From Zhengitettix transpicula (taxonomy: Eukaryota; Arthropoda; Insecta; Orthoptera; Tetrigidae), in NCBI GenBank assembly GCA_037074705.1, contig CM073591.1, positions 159,816,532-159,880,531 of the forward strand: a stretch of 64,000 nt of DNA, written 5' to 3'. The position numbers and the translations under genes were made by a program. Under the pieces are notes generated by a model. The model was given only the letters and a program-made list of their open reading frames with translations, searched no databases and was not told the DNA's origin. Positions within the stretch are counted from its first letter, which is position 1; every line of letters begins with the position of its first letter. Of this stretch, positions 11,841 to 24,400 are shown piece after piece.

Positions 11841-14800
11841 GTAAGATTTTCGATTGAATGTGAATAATATTATGGTTTTGTGTGTCTGAAACAAATTATT
11901 TCACGTAAAATTTATTTTCGCTTTATTGCATACAACTTATTTGGCATGAATACTACGGACCGTCTGATATTTCTAACATTTGCTATCGAGTTTTCTAATT
12001 TAACTGATCTGAATAATTCATTTTCTATTTTTCATAACTTATACCAAATAAAATATTGCTCATTTTAACTTTGTAATATAAATTTATTGATTTCTAATTA
12101 AGAACTTCTCATATATTTTGCAAATTAGGGGTCTTAGAATTTCGTCTAGTATCCAGAAAACACGCGAAAATTTTTTTTCGAAGAAGTTCCCGACAGTAAA
12201 GATTAGCCTCAACTTATTTGTACTTATACCATAGATATGAAAATAACATAAAAATTCTTAAACACATTATTGGTAACTTTTAATTCATACTTTAATATTT
12301 TCAGGATTGGCCATCTGAAAATGTTCCATATCCTTTGTGCCAATTATGTGGATTAGCTCTTCCATTAGTAGTTCAGATTTACGCTCCTCTGGAGGGAACA
12401 CCATACCACCGAACATTATACCTGTTTGGATGTATCAACCCAAACTGCTGGAATCATAATGGAAGGTAGAATGGAATTCCAATTTGTAGTGCCTGTAATA
12501 GTTAAATTTATTATGAACATTGGTTATTATTTGCCCATTTTTCAGTAGTTTATTGATCCTGTTGCTCATATATAGAATATGTTTGAACAAGTCAGAATAC
12601 TTAAAACTAAGCATACTTTCTCTCTCTCTCTCAAACACCTATACATACTGCAGTTTCATAATCATACATAACAATTGATTGAGTTATATTCATCTTGCAT
12701 TATACACAATTTACAGGTTATCTGTAAGTGTAATTTAATAATAATTTGTTCTAGAAACTAATACTTATTGCCAAAATATAAACAGTATTCCTTAGAAATG
12801 TGTTCAGAAACGTTTTGAATTTTTAGTGTTGGTGTACTTCAGAACATTTTTTAATGCAATAATCAAATTTTTTTTATTCCATTTCATAAATATTGCTTTT
12901 TAAAAGATAAATAAGATCAAGGGATAGAATTTTTTATATAGAGACCTGCATGGAGTTCAACAGATTAATTTACATAATATTGTGATGGCTCTCATTTGAA
13001 GTCTGAAGGTAGACATGACTTCTGAAGTGTTTCCATAATAATTCCATATTTTATTTGGAATAGAAGTAAGCAAAATATACAATACACAATCTGTTCTTGC
13101 TAATTTGACTTTAAAGAACCCTTTTAAAGCTAACATAATTTACCAAATTTTTAATATGTATATTCCAATTACAGTACTGTTCTTTAAAGTTTCCCAAAAA
13201 CTTACAATTATATAATATATGTATTTAATGTTGGCTTTTGAGGGTTTTTGTTTTGTATTTTATGTATTATATATTATAAGTGTTAAAAAGAAATTTATTT
13301 TCTATAAGCCAGGTATTCATATTTGACATTGTAATCAATATCTGGAGAGTGTCACAATTAGTAACACACAGTAATATTTTTGTATCATCAGCAACTTGTG
13401 TCCACTACTTAGCTGATAAAAAAGTTCATTAATGTATAAAATTGTTAGTGAAAGTTACCATATAGAGAGAGACTTTAAATATGTGATGAAAACTTGTATT
13501 AAATGTATTAATGACAGTTTTTAATTACTTAACCTAATTGGACATAGTTAAATTTTTCTGTGATTCCTCATTTCTCACAACTCATTACTTGCAGTCTAAG
13601 TGAAGGGAGCGTTATCTAAAAATGGGTTGAAAAGTTGTCTATAATTTAATAATTTTGGCTGAGCATAAAATATATATTCCACAAAGAAAATAATGATGCA
13701 ATTTTATTTGAGAAACCTCAGAAGCAAACTCTAGACCTTATGGATTGAAAATGAATAACAGTGGAAGTTGTTGTAACATTATCCTTAAAAATATGAGTCA
13801 ACTCAATAAAGCTGTGACATAATTATGTTACACAGTATTCTAGTATAGACTTTTGGACATTCCAGACTTGCGAAAGAAAATTTCCAATTCTTTTATTTGT
13901 GAAATATACATTTTTTGTGCTCAGCTAATCTACAATGACTCTGAATGTTGCATCCATACAAATGGTGATATCTTAAATCTGAGTGTGCTGACTCTGTTCC
14001 TAACTGAATTAACTTAATCTACATGTAAAGAAAATTTTGACCTTTGCCTCCTACCTATGATTCTTACATTTATCCATGACCCATGAACACAATCATAATT
14101 TAATATAGTTCTAAACTTTGTTCCTCCATTTCTTGCTCTTCAAATTTACAGATTTGTATAATAATTTCATCTTCAAATTCTTTTTAAAAGCTAATACAGT
14201 GTAGCCTTTAGGGGATCTGACATTTGCACCCTGGGGAATAGTCTGACCTCTTACTCCATCTGAATCCATAATGTCTTCATAGAAATATCCCACAGACCTC
14301 TTCCAAAAACCAATATCCCACACTATATCCACACAAAGACAATATTGTGTTAATATTAATAGTATTGTTAGATTGGTTTCCATTGTCTAATATGAATAAA
14401 GTGTGATTCTTTCTTCCTCTTAAGCATTGGAAAACCTGACCATTAATACTCCTAATAATACAAACTCGCATACAGTTTTTGCAATCCAACCTGTGCACAA
14501 AAACTATTCTCACCTGCACAAGGGTTACATTACTATGTCCTCTCAATTCTACAACATCCTTGTGAATTCTTATACTCCTCCACCAAAACTAGGTTGCTGG
14601 TCTTGAGATAGTCATGCAGATACATTGTCTATTCTATCCTTCACTCTACTTAAATGTATAGAACACTTCAACATCTAATTTCAAGCTCTATTCTACTTCA
14701 ACAAAAATACCTGTTTCTGAATGTATTGCTAACCATTGTATCACACTCAAGCTGTCATAAACACAATCCAAAAAGCCACTCATGCCAAGTGCAATCAATC

Positions 14801-17800
14801 TGTCATGAACACTGTTCCAATATCATCAACATCAACCTATGATTCACACTGACCTGTCTTAAAACTCATATCCCCTGATTCATTACACACTAAGGTACAC
14901 CTTTGAGAACTCTTCTTCTGACACATCCTACAGTCTAGGCACAGCAGTGCTCTCAACCTCCTCGAACCGCTCACTCCCTATTTTGTGGTACATTATCATT
15001 TGTCACCTCTGTAAGAACGAGTTTGTGGTTATTTATAAAGAAAGTAAGAATGATGTGATATTGTCAAATTAATTGAAATAACCTGAAGTTAAGGACCATT
15101 GTCTCCATGCCGGTAAGGAAACAGTTCACATGCTCAGATATGCTAACATTGTTTATCAGGAGGTAGTCCTCATGATTGCCAGCCGTACAGTGTTGGATTC
15201 AAGCTTTGGAGGATCAAAGTTGGTAGACAACTACAATCCACTCTTAGCATAGCCAAAATCACTAATTATCACTGTCCAGGAAAGGTCAAACTAAAAAAAA
15301 TTGTTAAGTAATGGAAATGCAAAAACACTCCCCTTCCCTATGCACATACACTCATGGATGTAATGAAAGGGAAGTGAATTCACCATAGAGCAAGGGTTTG
15401 TGTAGTTAGAGTAAAGGCGGTAGTTAGGAGATGTTGGATCGAGGCCTTTGTCTGAACTACTGTTAACTGATCTTATTAAAATAAATAAAATTGTTTGGAG
15501 ACTGGCTTTTTATTTACTTCTTATTTATTTTCTACTATAACTTGGAGGAGATGCTTCTTGTGAATCCACTCCTTTAGTGCCTATATTTAGTTAGATAGCT
15601 AATTTCAATAGAAATATTTATAAAAAGGAAAAAATTTATGTCAGATTGAAAATAATTAATAAGAAAGATAGCCAATACAGACAAAAAAAGGTAATATAAA
15701 TACCACACATTTCTGGAATCCTTGTCCCTTTCTTCAGGTGCCAAGAAGAGCCTAGAGAAATACAACTGCACTGGAAGTTTTCTTTTACCAGTTTTTGAGT
15801 GTTGTCAACTGACCAGTGCAGTTGTATTTCTCTAGGCTCTGATGAAAGGGACAAGGATCCCAGAAACATTGTGTGGTATTTATATGACCTTTTTTGTCTG
15901 TATTGGCTATCTTTCTTATTCAGAAATATTTATAATTTTTTGAATTCACTAGTCCTTGTTGAACCTGTACAATAGGGGTCATTGGGCTTGAATAATTTTA
16001 AATGTCACACTTCTCCATTATTTTTTCACAAGAACATTCGGATGCACTTCAGTTTTAACTCTATAGTTCACACTAATTCATTTAATTTCTTCCTTGATTT
16101 ATTGTTTATGTAGATTTCTCAGACTTACATCATTTGGAACATTCCAGGGTGCATTGACTGTTTACTGTAGCATTTTGTTTTGGAAGTGCTCTAGTATTTC
16201 CAAGTTCAAGTTACTTGTTGTGCCTCACAGCTCTACCCCAAAATGTTTCAGAATTAATTTGTACAATAATAATATGTTTTTTTGTTGTTAACTGAGAATT
16301 TTTGTGCATGCCCAGCAATAATGTATATTATTATAATAGTCATTGTTGTAGTAGTATGCTATTATGTTGAAATCTTGTACCAATATTATAATGATCTGTT
16401 TGATCAATTCCCATTCTCATTACTTTTACCTTTCACTCTAATGTGTATGTGTATAATTTTCCATTGTTGTGACCTTTTTTTGAGAGGGAACCAGATAGTT
16501 GTTGACTTTATTGAGTGTCAATTGTTGCTCTCTAATGACTGTTGCACCTTAGTTTGAATTCATCAATTCATGCTCGGCCAGCACACAGTTCAGTCCTTCC
16601 TTCCCGACGGAGGGGTCTAAGGCCCTCGAAAATTTGTAATATTTTCATTGCTCATATATATATAACACAATTTTATATAAAGTAAGGATAATGTGATATT
16701 GTCAAATTAACTAACTCATTTGGACAGGATAGAGGGATAGTGCTAGGTATATGTATGCATTATTCCATTAATTTTTCGAATGTTGTTACCTTTCCTGGAG
16801 TTGTCTCAAGAGTTTCAAAATTATTCTGCAGTGCCATATTTTAAAAGATTCTATTTTATCTTTGCATGCTTCCCAAGTGTCCACTTAAGCTATTAATTAT
16901 TTAAGTACATAATTGAAAACTAGTGAATAAAATATATGCAACTCACTGTGTTAGACGCCTGAGAATATTTTTTTCATTCTTTACACTCAGAAAGACTGCA
17001 TTCTTTAATTGAAAACTAGTTTTGAGTAATACAATTTTTTCAGGACTTTTGTAATCCTAATTCTGTATTTTTATATTTTTAGTTGGCAGTGTATTCGCAG
17101 TCAAACTTTAGCCAATGTTCCTGATATGGAAGCTGTGACAATGACTACAGTCAATACTGGCAGTGCAACAGATTGGTGTGATGACGCAGATGATTGGGAT
17201 GATGAAAATACTGCCAATAATAATGAAGAAAATGGTAATGTTATTGGTCGAATTGAAAGCTTTGATCAGTTTTCTGATGAAGAAGATAATGATGGTGAAG
17301 ATTCCCAAGCTGATATAAAAATGAGATTGGGAAATTTAACTTTAGATGATCGGAATGCAAACTGGGAAGGTGAAATTAAGGGTGGTGCTGGGGCACAAGA
17401 GGGAGGTGCTGTAGGTCGTTTACATTCCCCATCTGCAACAGCAGAAATTGAAGGTGAAGAGAGTGAAGTTGTTAGTATTGACACTCCAACAGCACCACAG
17501 TGCAATCTTATTGCTCTCTTGCAAGAAGTAGCTCCACTCCCAGCTTCTCTCAACTCCAGTTCTGATGGCCACTTATCTAGACCATGTGATGTTCCCGAAT
17601 TTTCTGAATATTTTATTTGTGTTGGCGAAGAGGATATATTGGGAAATTCTCCTACAATAACACCTCTCTCAGAGCATGTTCGTGAGCTACTTCAAGAGTA
17701 TCAACAAAATAATGATGATATTTCACTAAGCCCACAGCAAGAAAAAGGTGCTGCCATTGGTCAAGGAGACCAGTTGACACCTGAAAAATATGAAAAAACG

Positions 17801-18902
17801 TTACCACCCCATGGGGATAAGATGTTTCATCAGTTCTTGATGCGAATACAACGCAATCCTGGGCAAATTCTTAGGTAATCATCTTATAATTAATATTTAT
17901 TTACCAGAGCTTGTATTATTTTTAATTAAAAATGACTTCCATAATATACTATCATTTCATAAAATTATTCTGGTAAGCTGTATTTTGATCAATTTTCCTT
18001 TGACAATATTTCTTCAGCTTGAGTACACAAGCTTATCTTTAAATTAGTAAAGTTCTTTGGTTCTCTCCTATATTCACAATGAAGCTGCTTACAACTATCC
18101 AACATAACTTCACTTTACTTTGTCCAGACGTGACTTAAAGTCTACTTCTAGTAGAATCAAACTCTCAATCCACTTACAATATCTATATGTTTCTTGCTGA
18201 CAGTCTCCCCACATAAAATGCTTCTTCAAGAAGATTTGCTCATACCTAGTATATGTTTCTTACAATTTTCTTCAAGTCATCTATCTATTACACAAAATAT
18301 GTACTCTAATGTATTCTTATTGCACTCAGCACAAATTCCTGAACTCACATTAATTAGCTAATTCCTATATCTAGGGTTTAGAAAGCTTAAACATTTGTGT
18401 TTGTTTTTAAATATGGCCATTTTTTGTAAATGATTACTAAGTTACAAGTTTAATTAAAGTTCTTGATTTATTGTCATTGTTAAAATATTGAAACAATAAT
18501 AGACTCAAATAGATCCAATTTTTTTTTCAATTTGAATTATGTTATTTTACAATTTAATTGTTAGTGTTTTCAAATGTTTATAATGTCAAACTTTAAATTT
18601 GTAAAGTAGTTGTATCAGAATTAAAGATTTACTGTTTTAGATATTGCCGTGAGCCTAATGCAGAACTTTTGCTGCATCCTATGAATGAAAAGCAGACTAG
18701 ATGTCAGCATTGTTTTGGAGAGTTAACATTTGAATTGCAATTGCTACCTACGATGATCTCAAAACTAAGATTAAAGGGAGAAGGAAATGATATACACATG
18801 GAGTTTGGAACTGTCCTAGTCTTCACTTGCAAAAGAAATTGCTGGTCCCCTGGAGAAGCTTGGCGGCAAGAAAAGGTTTTCATTCAAGCTGAACATATTT
18901 AA
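11733..18902 (+). CDS. PDCD2L: programmed cell death protein 2-like (PDCD2L), complete, four exons
   Basis: Coding exons are 11733-11840, 12305-12465, 17083-17874 and 18641-18902. They join in frame with GT-AG borders (phases 0, 2, 1) to 440 codons plus stop. The start has a good context (G at -3, G at +4). Residues 6-12 are the CRVLLGF opening typical of the family, and 34-39 hold GKPDWP. A cysteine-rich segment has CxxC at 48-51, C79, C84 and C93. An acidic linker carries DWCDDADDW at 120-128, matching the DWC..ADDW signature of vertebrate PDCD2L, and YFICV is at 266-270. The PDCD2_C domain runs from about 325 to 440 with CxxC at 375-378 and C417/C421. Human PDCD2L is about 358 residues, so the insect-like linker here is longer. 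Family members act in ribosomal small-subunit (uS5/RPS2) maturation and shuttle between nucleus and cytoplasm (established knowledge). No frameshift is seen, so it appears functional. The 3' end of the mRNA was not located. Confidence 0.93.
12305..12465 (+). CDS. PDCD2L: PDCD2L exon 2
   Basis: Follows acceptor TTTTCAG and encodes residues 37-89 plus two bases of Ser90. It holds most of the amino-terminal cysteine motif, including CQLCGLALPLVVQIYAPLEG, which parallels the human CxxCGxPLxLVVQVYxPLEG pattern. The donor is GTAGAA, weaker than consensus. Intron 2 is 4,617 bases and contains one full family A element and a family C element. Confidence 0.92.
15044..15080 (+). repeat. fragment of family C tail (intronic)
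   Basis: 'GATGTGATATTGTCAAATTA' here is nearly the same as 'AATGTGATATTGTCAAATTA' in the family C copy at about 16690, and appears in reverse complement near 8175. The DNA that follows (15081-15280) has a 55-codon open frame but no family I can name. Confidence 0.4.
15657..15922. repeat. family A inverted-repeat element (paired arms), in PDCD2L intron 2
   Basis: Left arm 15657-15770 and right arm 15812-15922 are near-perfect reverse complements over about 110 bases, from 'AAGAAAGATAGCCAATACAG' to 'TACAACTGCACTGG' and back, with a spacer of about 40 bases. Each arm holds one hammerhead-like motif: CTGAAGA on the minus strand (complement of 15731-15737) and CTGATGA on the plus strand (15839-15845). 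The hairpin between box and GAAA is GGGA/TTCC in one arm and GGGA/TCCC in the other, so pairing is kept. The transcript would form a very long hairpin. No transposase is encoded. Confidence 0.75.
16572..16745 (+). repeat. family C repeat (second copy), in PDCD2L intron 2
   Basis: Aligns with the copy at 7999-8195: 'CGGCCAGCACACAGTTCAGT', then 'CCTTCCTTCCCGACGG', a hairpin, and 'GAAAATTTGTAATATT', followed by 'GTCAAATTAAC' and 'GGATAGAGGGATAG'. The motif box is CCGACGG (16604-16610), two changes from CTGACGA, but the stem II hairpin is kept as GAGGG/CCCTC (16610-16614 with 16623-16627), with sequence changes on both strands relative to the other copy. Confidence 0.6.
17083..17874 (+). CDS. PDCD2L: PDCD2L exon 3
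   Basis: Follows acceptor TTTTTAG and completes Ser90, then reads WQCIRSQTLANVPDME into the acidic linker and up to QIL plus two bases of Arg354. The donor is GTAATC, non-ideal but in the right place: reading on would hit the in-frame TAA within the donor. Poorly conserved Asn/Asp/Glu- and Gly-rich segments at residues 120-200 explain the extra length compared with vertebrates. Confidence 0.92.
18641..18902 (+). CDS. PDCD2L: PDCD2L exon 4 (terminal)
   Basis: Follows acceptor CTGTTTTAG, completes Arg354 and encodes the core of the PDCD2_C domain (CQHCFGEL, FELQLLP, MEFGTVLVFTC and NCW motifs), ending QAEHI and a TAA at 18900-18902. Confidence 0.92.
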
Positions 18903-21290
18903 ATTTAGGAAGATTTCCATTGCCTTATCCTTCTGATACAGCTAAATATGAAGAAAAGGTTCTCATCAATTGGAAAGATTTTGTGAAAATGGAATGTATT
19001 TGACTTATTTAAGGAAATATCTTTACATAGGTGTAAAACACCATTGTTAGTATTTGAGCATAGATTTTAACTCTTATCATTCTATCTCAGAGGCATTTTG
19101 TAAATGATAATTTTTTTTTGTACAACTCCTAAATTAATTAATGAAGAACACTTTGTTTTACTTCAAGTATTTTATTAGGAATGTAGCTGTCTTTAGAATC
19201 AAAATTTCATGTGATAAATTCTCCAAACATTTTACACCATTTTTTGCATTAAAAGATATTTAACACTTAAATTTCACTACATTTGAAAGTACATTACATT
19301 ATAACATGCATTAACTGCAAGCAGTACCCTCCAAAAATAGTAAAAAATTATTGTGAAAAAATGTGCAACACTTATTACCAATTTCCAAAAATATTTGAGA
19401 ACCACAACCTATATGGTAGAAACTATACAAAGTGAGACTAATCGTTTCTTCTGGCTCTTTCTGTGACAAGCTTATTATCCTAAGCCGATTAAATAGCATA
19501 CAGTTTACAAGACTTATTTTTTTAATGAATGCACTGTTACAGATACAGCACAAAGTTCAAATTATCAATGTAATGCTATTTATTTTTAAAATTAAAATCT
19601 AAACCCTAACACTTAAATTGTGATATAGAAGTATGGTATTTGTGAAATTTATTAATTTCCCTTCATTGTTCTTCCAATATTATGAAAATATTTTCTAATA
19701 TAAAGGGTTTCAAATGGCAATAATGGAGGAAAGGAGATATTCCTATAATAAGTTCCAGTAATTTGTACAAGCAATACAATTTCTGTCATCTCTTATGACA
19801 AAATACTTACGAGCAAATTATGTGTTATTTAATTGACCACCTCACATTTTCCTTAAGTGTTATATATATATATCCAAGTCAGTGCAATCTAGTTTTTATT
19901 AATGAATTTTAATCCTACCTAGATATATTTTTCACAAGTAGTAAGATCTACTTATTTCTGTATCTAGTTTTGAAAATTGATAATACTGTTCAAAACCACC
20001 CATTTTCAATGGAAATATAGTTTTACCTTTTATTATATTTTCCAATTATAAGCCAAACATTTTAATGGCAATTATAAATTCGTGAAAGATCTTATTTCTG
20101 GTTCAAGTACAACATTTGATAAAAAAAAGTTAACAGTAAATGTAATGTGAATTGTTTCCAAATCTGATTGACTTTTATCTTGCACAATCTATCATTTACT
20201 TTCATAACTGAGCCTCTATGAAAACCAAAGTTTAAAATCACTCTTATGATTTCTGTATTCATTGCTTTACTAAAAAGTTTACACGAATGCACACAGACTT
20301 GTAAATCAAGAAAATCTGAGCAGTAACATATTCTGTGGACATGTAGATAATCTGATCTAATAAATGAATAGGGAGAAAGCTATTGTAAATGGGATTTATC
20401 AAATTGTTTTGTGTTTCTGAGAAAACCTGAATCACGACAAGGATTTTGTGGATGTTTGTCGTAATTCAGTATAAATTTAATGCCTTTGAGCAGGAAATAA
20501 GTCTTCAAGTCAGCCCTCTGTGATAGTAAATTTTTTGAAGAATGCTATGAATTTGTTATTTATAAGATATTCTCATAACTACTCATATGTCGTGAAATCA
20601 AAACAATACTATTTACATGCTGTGAGTGCAGAATAAAAATGTTTTAGGTATATGTAAAATAAAAAGGGTCAGGCAGATACAAGTGGCCACTAGTATTTCT
20701 GAACAAAATATCTTATAATAGTATCATTTTTACATTATTTTATGTGTGTATGATTGTATTTCGGTTTTGGCTTACATGGGAATCAAATTTAGCAAAGATT
20801 GTGTGTTATTCTTCTTTTGTATTATTCTTGCCACTAATCTGCTTCCATCAGCTGATATATTGTTGTTAGAAGGTTAGTGATCATAGGCTATATTGAATAT
20901 ACAAAAATGTTCCTGAAACTGTAAACTGACAAATTACCAATTTTCTCAAACTGTTAATGGGGGAAAATGTGTGTTTGTTATTGAGACAACTTCTTCTTCT
21001 ATATTCAATTTTTGATTTATAAATGTATGAAATATATGGTTCTCATTGGTAACTTGTAAAGGGAGATTCTAACTGGACTGTGGATTTTTAGCTTGTTCTG
21101 AGTGAAACCATTTAGCATTGATTAATAATAATAATAATGGATGTGCATAATTCTGTAGATATGGCTGTGGTATGTTACTGAATAATTTGAAACAATTTAT
21201 AGTTTTGTGCAAGGTGACAGTTTACTCATACTTTGTGTATATTTAGCACAAGCCTTGTCAGGGTTGTAGAATGTATTTGCAGGATAGACT
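18903..21290 (+). other. PDCD2L: PDCD2L downstream region, probable 3' UTR start, then intergenic
   Basis: The first part should be PDCD2L 3' UTR. No AATAAA occurs in the first kilobase after the stop; ATTAAA variants are at about 19249 and 19590, and the first AATAAA I noticed is near 20360, so the mRNA end cannot be fixed. CpG remains scarce throughout. No other gene seen. Confidence 0.35.
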
Positions 21291-21436
21291 TCACAAGCTC
21301 AACTTATAGGTGTTAGTACCTATAGTATTGGGCATTTCTTCTCGTTCCAATCAACCTTCGTTTCACAAGCTCTCAACTTATAGGTGTTAGTACCTATAGT
21401 ATTGGGCATTTCTTCTCGTTCCAATCAACCTTCGTT
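21291..21436 (+). repeat. recent tandem duplication, two 72/74-base units
   Basis: Unit 1 (21291-21362) and unit 2 (21363-21436) are identical except for a 2-base insertion in unit 2 (AGCTCTCAACT against AGCTCAACT). Each begins TCACAAGCTC and ends CAACCTTCGTTT. Near-identity implies a young local duplication. Confidence 0.95.
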
Positions 21437-24400
21437 TAGTGTAAAATTTGGCGTCTGTTATAGTAGAATTCAAGAGAATACAAGTTTTTTGGATGTTATC
21501 CTCTTCTCCATTAAGTTTGTTTGTTCCTCACAACTTCAGGCTAAACTGTGGAAGTTGTTATGAAGCAGTAGTTGACATTTTCAATTACATTCTTAGCAAG
21601 TTTTCTCCCATTTTTGTACTAATAATTTCATCCTTGGGTAAGCTACGATTTCATTTTCACTATATTCACAATGTATAAAAAGATGAATCTCATTCTTTTA
21701 ATATGTATGCATATGAACTAGAAATTGATTTAGAAATGTTAAGTCCCTTTCTTTCAATTGAGTTAAGTCATTTGACATCTTTAAATCCATATATTAGCTT
21801 TATCCTCAAAAACTAAAGTTATGACGGAAAGAAATTTTCTCATTAGTATTTTACTTTGCATCATAAAGTTGATTCAATTGAAGTTGAAATTTTAACAATA
21901 CCTATATTTTATTATAAGACAACTCCTTGGAATGTATATTTTTAACTTAATAATTACATTAAAACTTGGTATGTGAAATATTAAGTTATTAGTTATGAAA
22001 ATTACTATGGTAATGATTTGTAGTTCATTGTTGCTAACATTAAACAATTATGCCTTATTTCCTCGTGTATCCTTTCTTTTTTAACTCTTATATATAGTGT
22101 AAATTTTACACCATGTATTTATTGTTTCCTTCCCATACTTTCTTTTCACGAGACAATTAATATCTTATCTTTTTTTTTGCTACTGCAGCTTTCTTAACAC
22201 TAAAAATATCCATGTATTGCATATTTTCAATTGGAATCTAACAAATTCTCTACATCTAATTGAGTTAGGTAGAATATGCTTCAATTCAGTAATTTTGTTT
22301 AAAAAATTCTTTATATCTTTTAGGTAAATCCTCCAATCCAAATAACCTTCATTGCTATTTTATTGAAACACTGAATACAACAGAGTTTGTTTTCTGTAAC
22401 CTATTGTTAATGTTTCTAAAATAATAAATCAATCTTTGAACTTCATTTAATTTATCAAATAAGAATAGAAATTACATAGTGTTTTGGTTTTTACTCACAT
22501 TAAAGTATTATATTTTTATACTATTTAAATGTGGCTTTTACCCCCATTACAATGTAATGAAATCTATATAGAAACTTCAAAGTAATTAAAATCTAAGTAT
22601 AATTTTGTATGCTCAGATTTAAATGTTACAATTTCTTTTTAATTTATTATAAGATAAGACATGAAAAAAAGACATTTACTGCAGTCCAACAGATTCTTCA
22701 ATATATATGTTTATACTATTCATTCTTTTTTAAAAATAAATAAATGTAATCAAGCAGGATATGTTGTATTGAACATAAATTTACATTAACTTTTCTTGCT
22801 ATTTTATTCAAAGTCTTATTCAGTATAGAATAAATTTAACCATCATTAATGTTTGCCTATTGATTTTTCAAAAGTAAATTTATTGTTTTAAATTTTAGAA
22901 CTGTTAAGGTTAAAAAACTATTTATTCATGCACTTAAGTTGTGAAGTATGTAAGTACTAATCATAAGAATTTGAGTTTTAATGTATTGTATATTTGTACA
23001 AAACTATATTCATTTCTATACTGTCCATTATTTAAACTTATCAATTTGTGAAATGTTGATAGTAGCATCCAATCTTTTTTAAACAAAATGATAGAGTAAA
23101 ACTTTTTTCTATTCCATTTTCTTTCATCATTAACAAGGAGTAATTGTTTTTACTAGAATTTGAATAGTGATATTATTTTAATTTTTTAAGGTATGCAAAT
23201 TGGTATGCATGAATATTATAATTTTAGATAAAGTATTAAATATCTGAGTTTAGAGAGTTTGTTACATTTGTACTCTAGTGTATTAGGATGAATGTTAGTA
23301 TTGTTGTTCTTGAAGTACATAATTTGGCTGACATTGAATGCAATTTTTTTTAGGATTAGGTGAATCATTATCAATTAAGTCCAAGGCCTTATAATTCTAA
23401 AGAACTATTAAAAAACAACGTATTTCTATGGAGTAATTAAAATAAGAATATTAGCCTTTCATTTTGGACAAATTCAACAAAATGTATTTTCTTTTAATTA
23501 CTGCATGTTTAGAAAGAGAATACAATTAGTCACAATATTTTTTGTGTGCTAACTAATATTTATTACAAATCTCAACATGAAGTTTTACATAACTTGCTTT
23601 AATTTTTGGTAAGAATCTAACCTCATATTTTAAAAATGGGATAATACTAAACTTTTTCCACCTTGTTCTTTCATCAATGATAAGGAGTAACTGTTTTTAT
23701 TCAAATTTGCTTTAATTTTTGGTAAAATTCTGGCACTGCTCTAATACTGTGCTGTCATTCTTTATGGCACTACTAATATATTTCATTATAACTTTGAAGA
23801 TATATTGAAAAAGGTTCATTAGTGACTTTGACATAGATGTCAATTTATTTCTAATATATATTTATTACATATAACATAAAGATTCAGAAATACAAATTAA
23901 GATGTGTGTTTCATTTTATGTCCTTTTGATGTTGTTGTTTAGCAGTAACAGTTACAATAGTCCTTTACTTGTCAGAATATGTGGGTAAAAGAGGACAAGT
24001 TCCTCACCTAATCTTTAATGACAACATAAATTAATGTTAGTATTGCTTTGATCATATTTAACCTTACATGTGTTTCCTTTGTTTGAATCAAGATAGAATT
24101 GAATCTCATAAAATAAGCTTCTACAATAAGGGGAAACTTTGATTAGTATTGATTCAAAAATTTGGCTCAAATTATTAATACAAAATTACATCATATTTAA
24201 AATGAAGAATTCTATTACACTTTTTGCCCAAAAGCATAACATGTCACTTTTTACCCACATTGAATACAACTGTTGAAACTCAAAACTGTAGGTTATGAGC
24301 TGAATTGCTTTTATAATTACCTTTCTTAGTTATTTTAATCATTTAAATACTATATTAACATGATTGTGCTTATAAGCAACAATATGTTTAGACATTGTTG

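Noticed and set aside
14111..14546. Two overlapping minus-strand frames (about 90 codons each) in PDCD2L intron 2
   Set aside because: I considered an old retroelement gene in antisense orientation (text such as GFWKRSVGYFYEDIMDSDGV looks protein-like), but no family could be named and the frames shift between the two, so no call is made.
18893..19005. Short alternative-frame run of about 35 codons just after the PDCD2L stop
   Set aside because: It reads NLGRFPLPYPSDTAKYEEKV and onward and looks protein-like, but it is too short, has no start codon and is best treated as 3' UTR.
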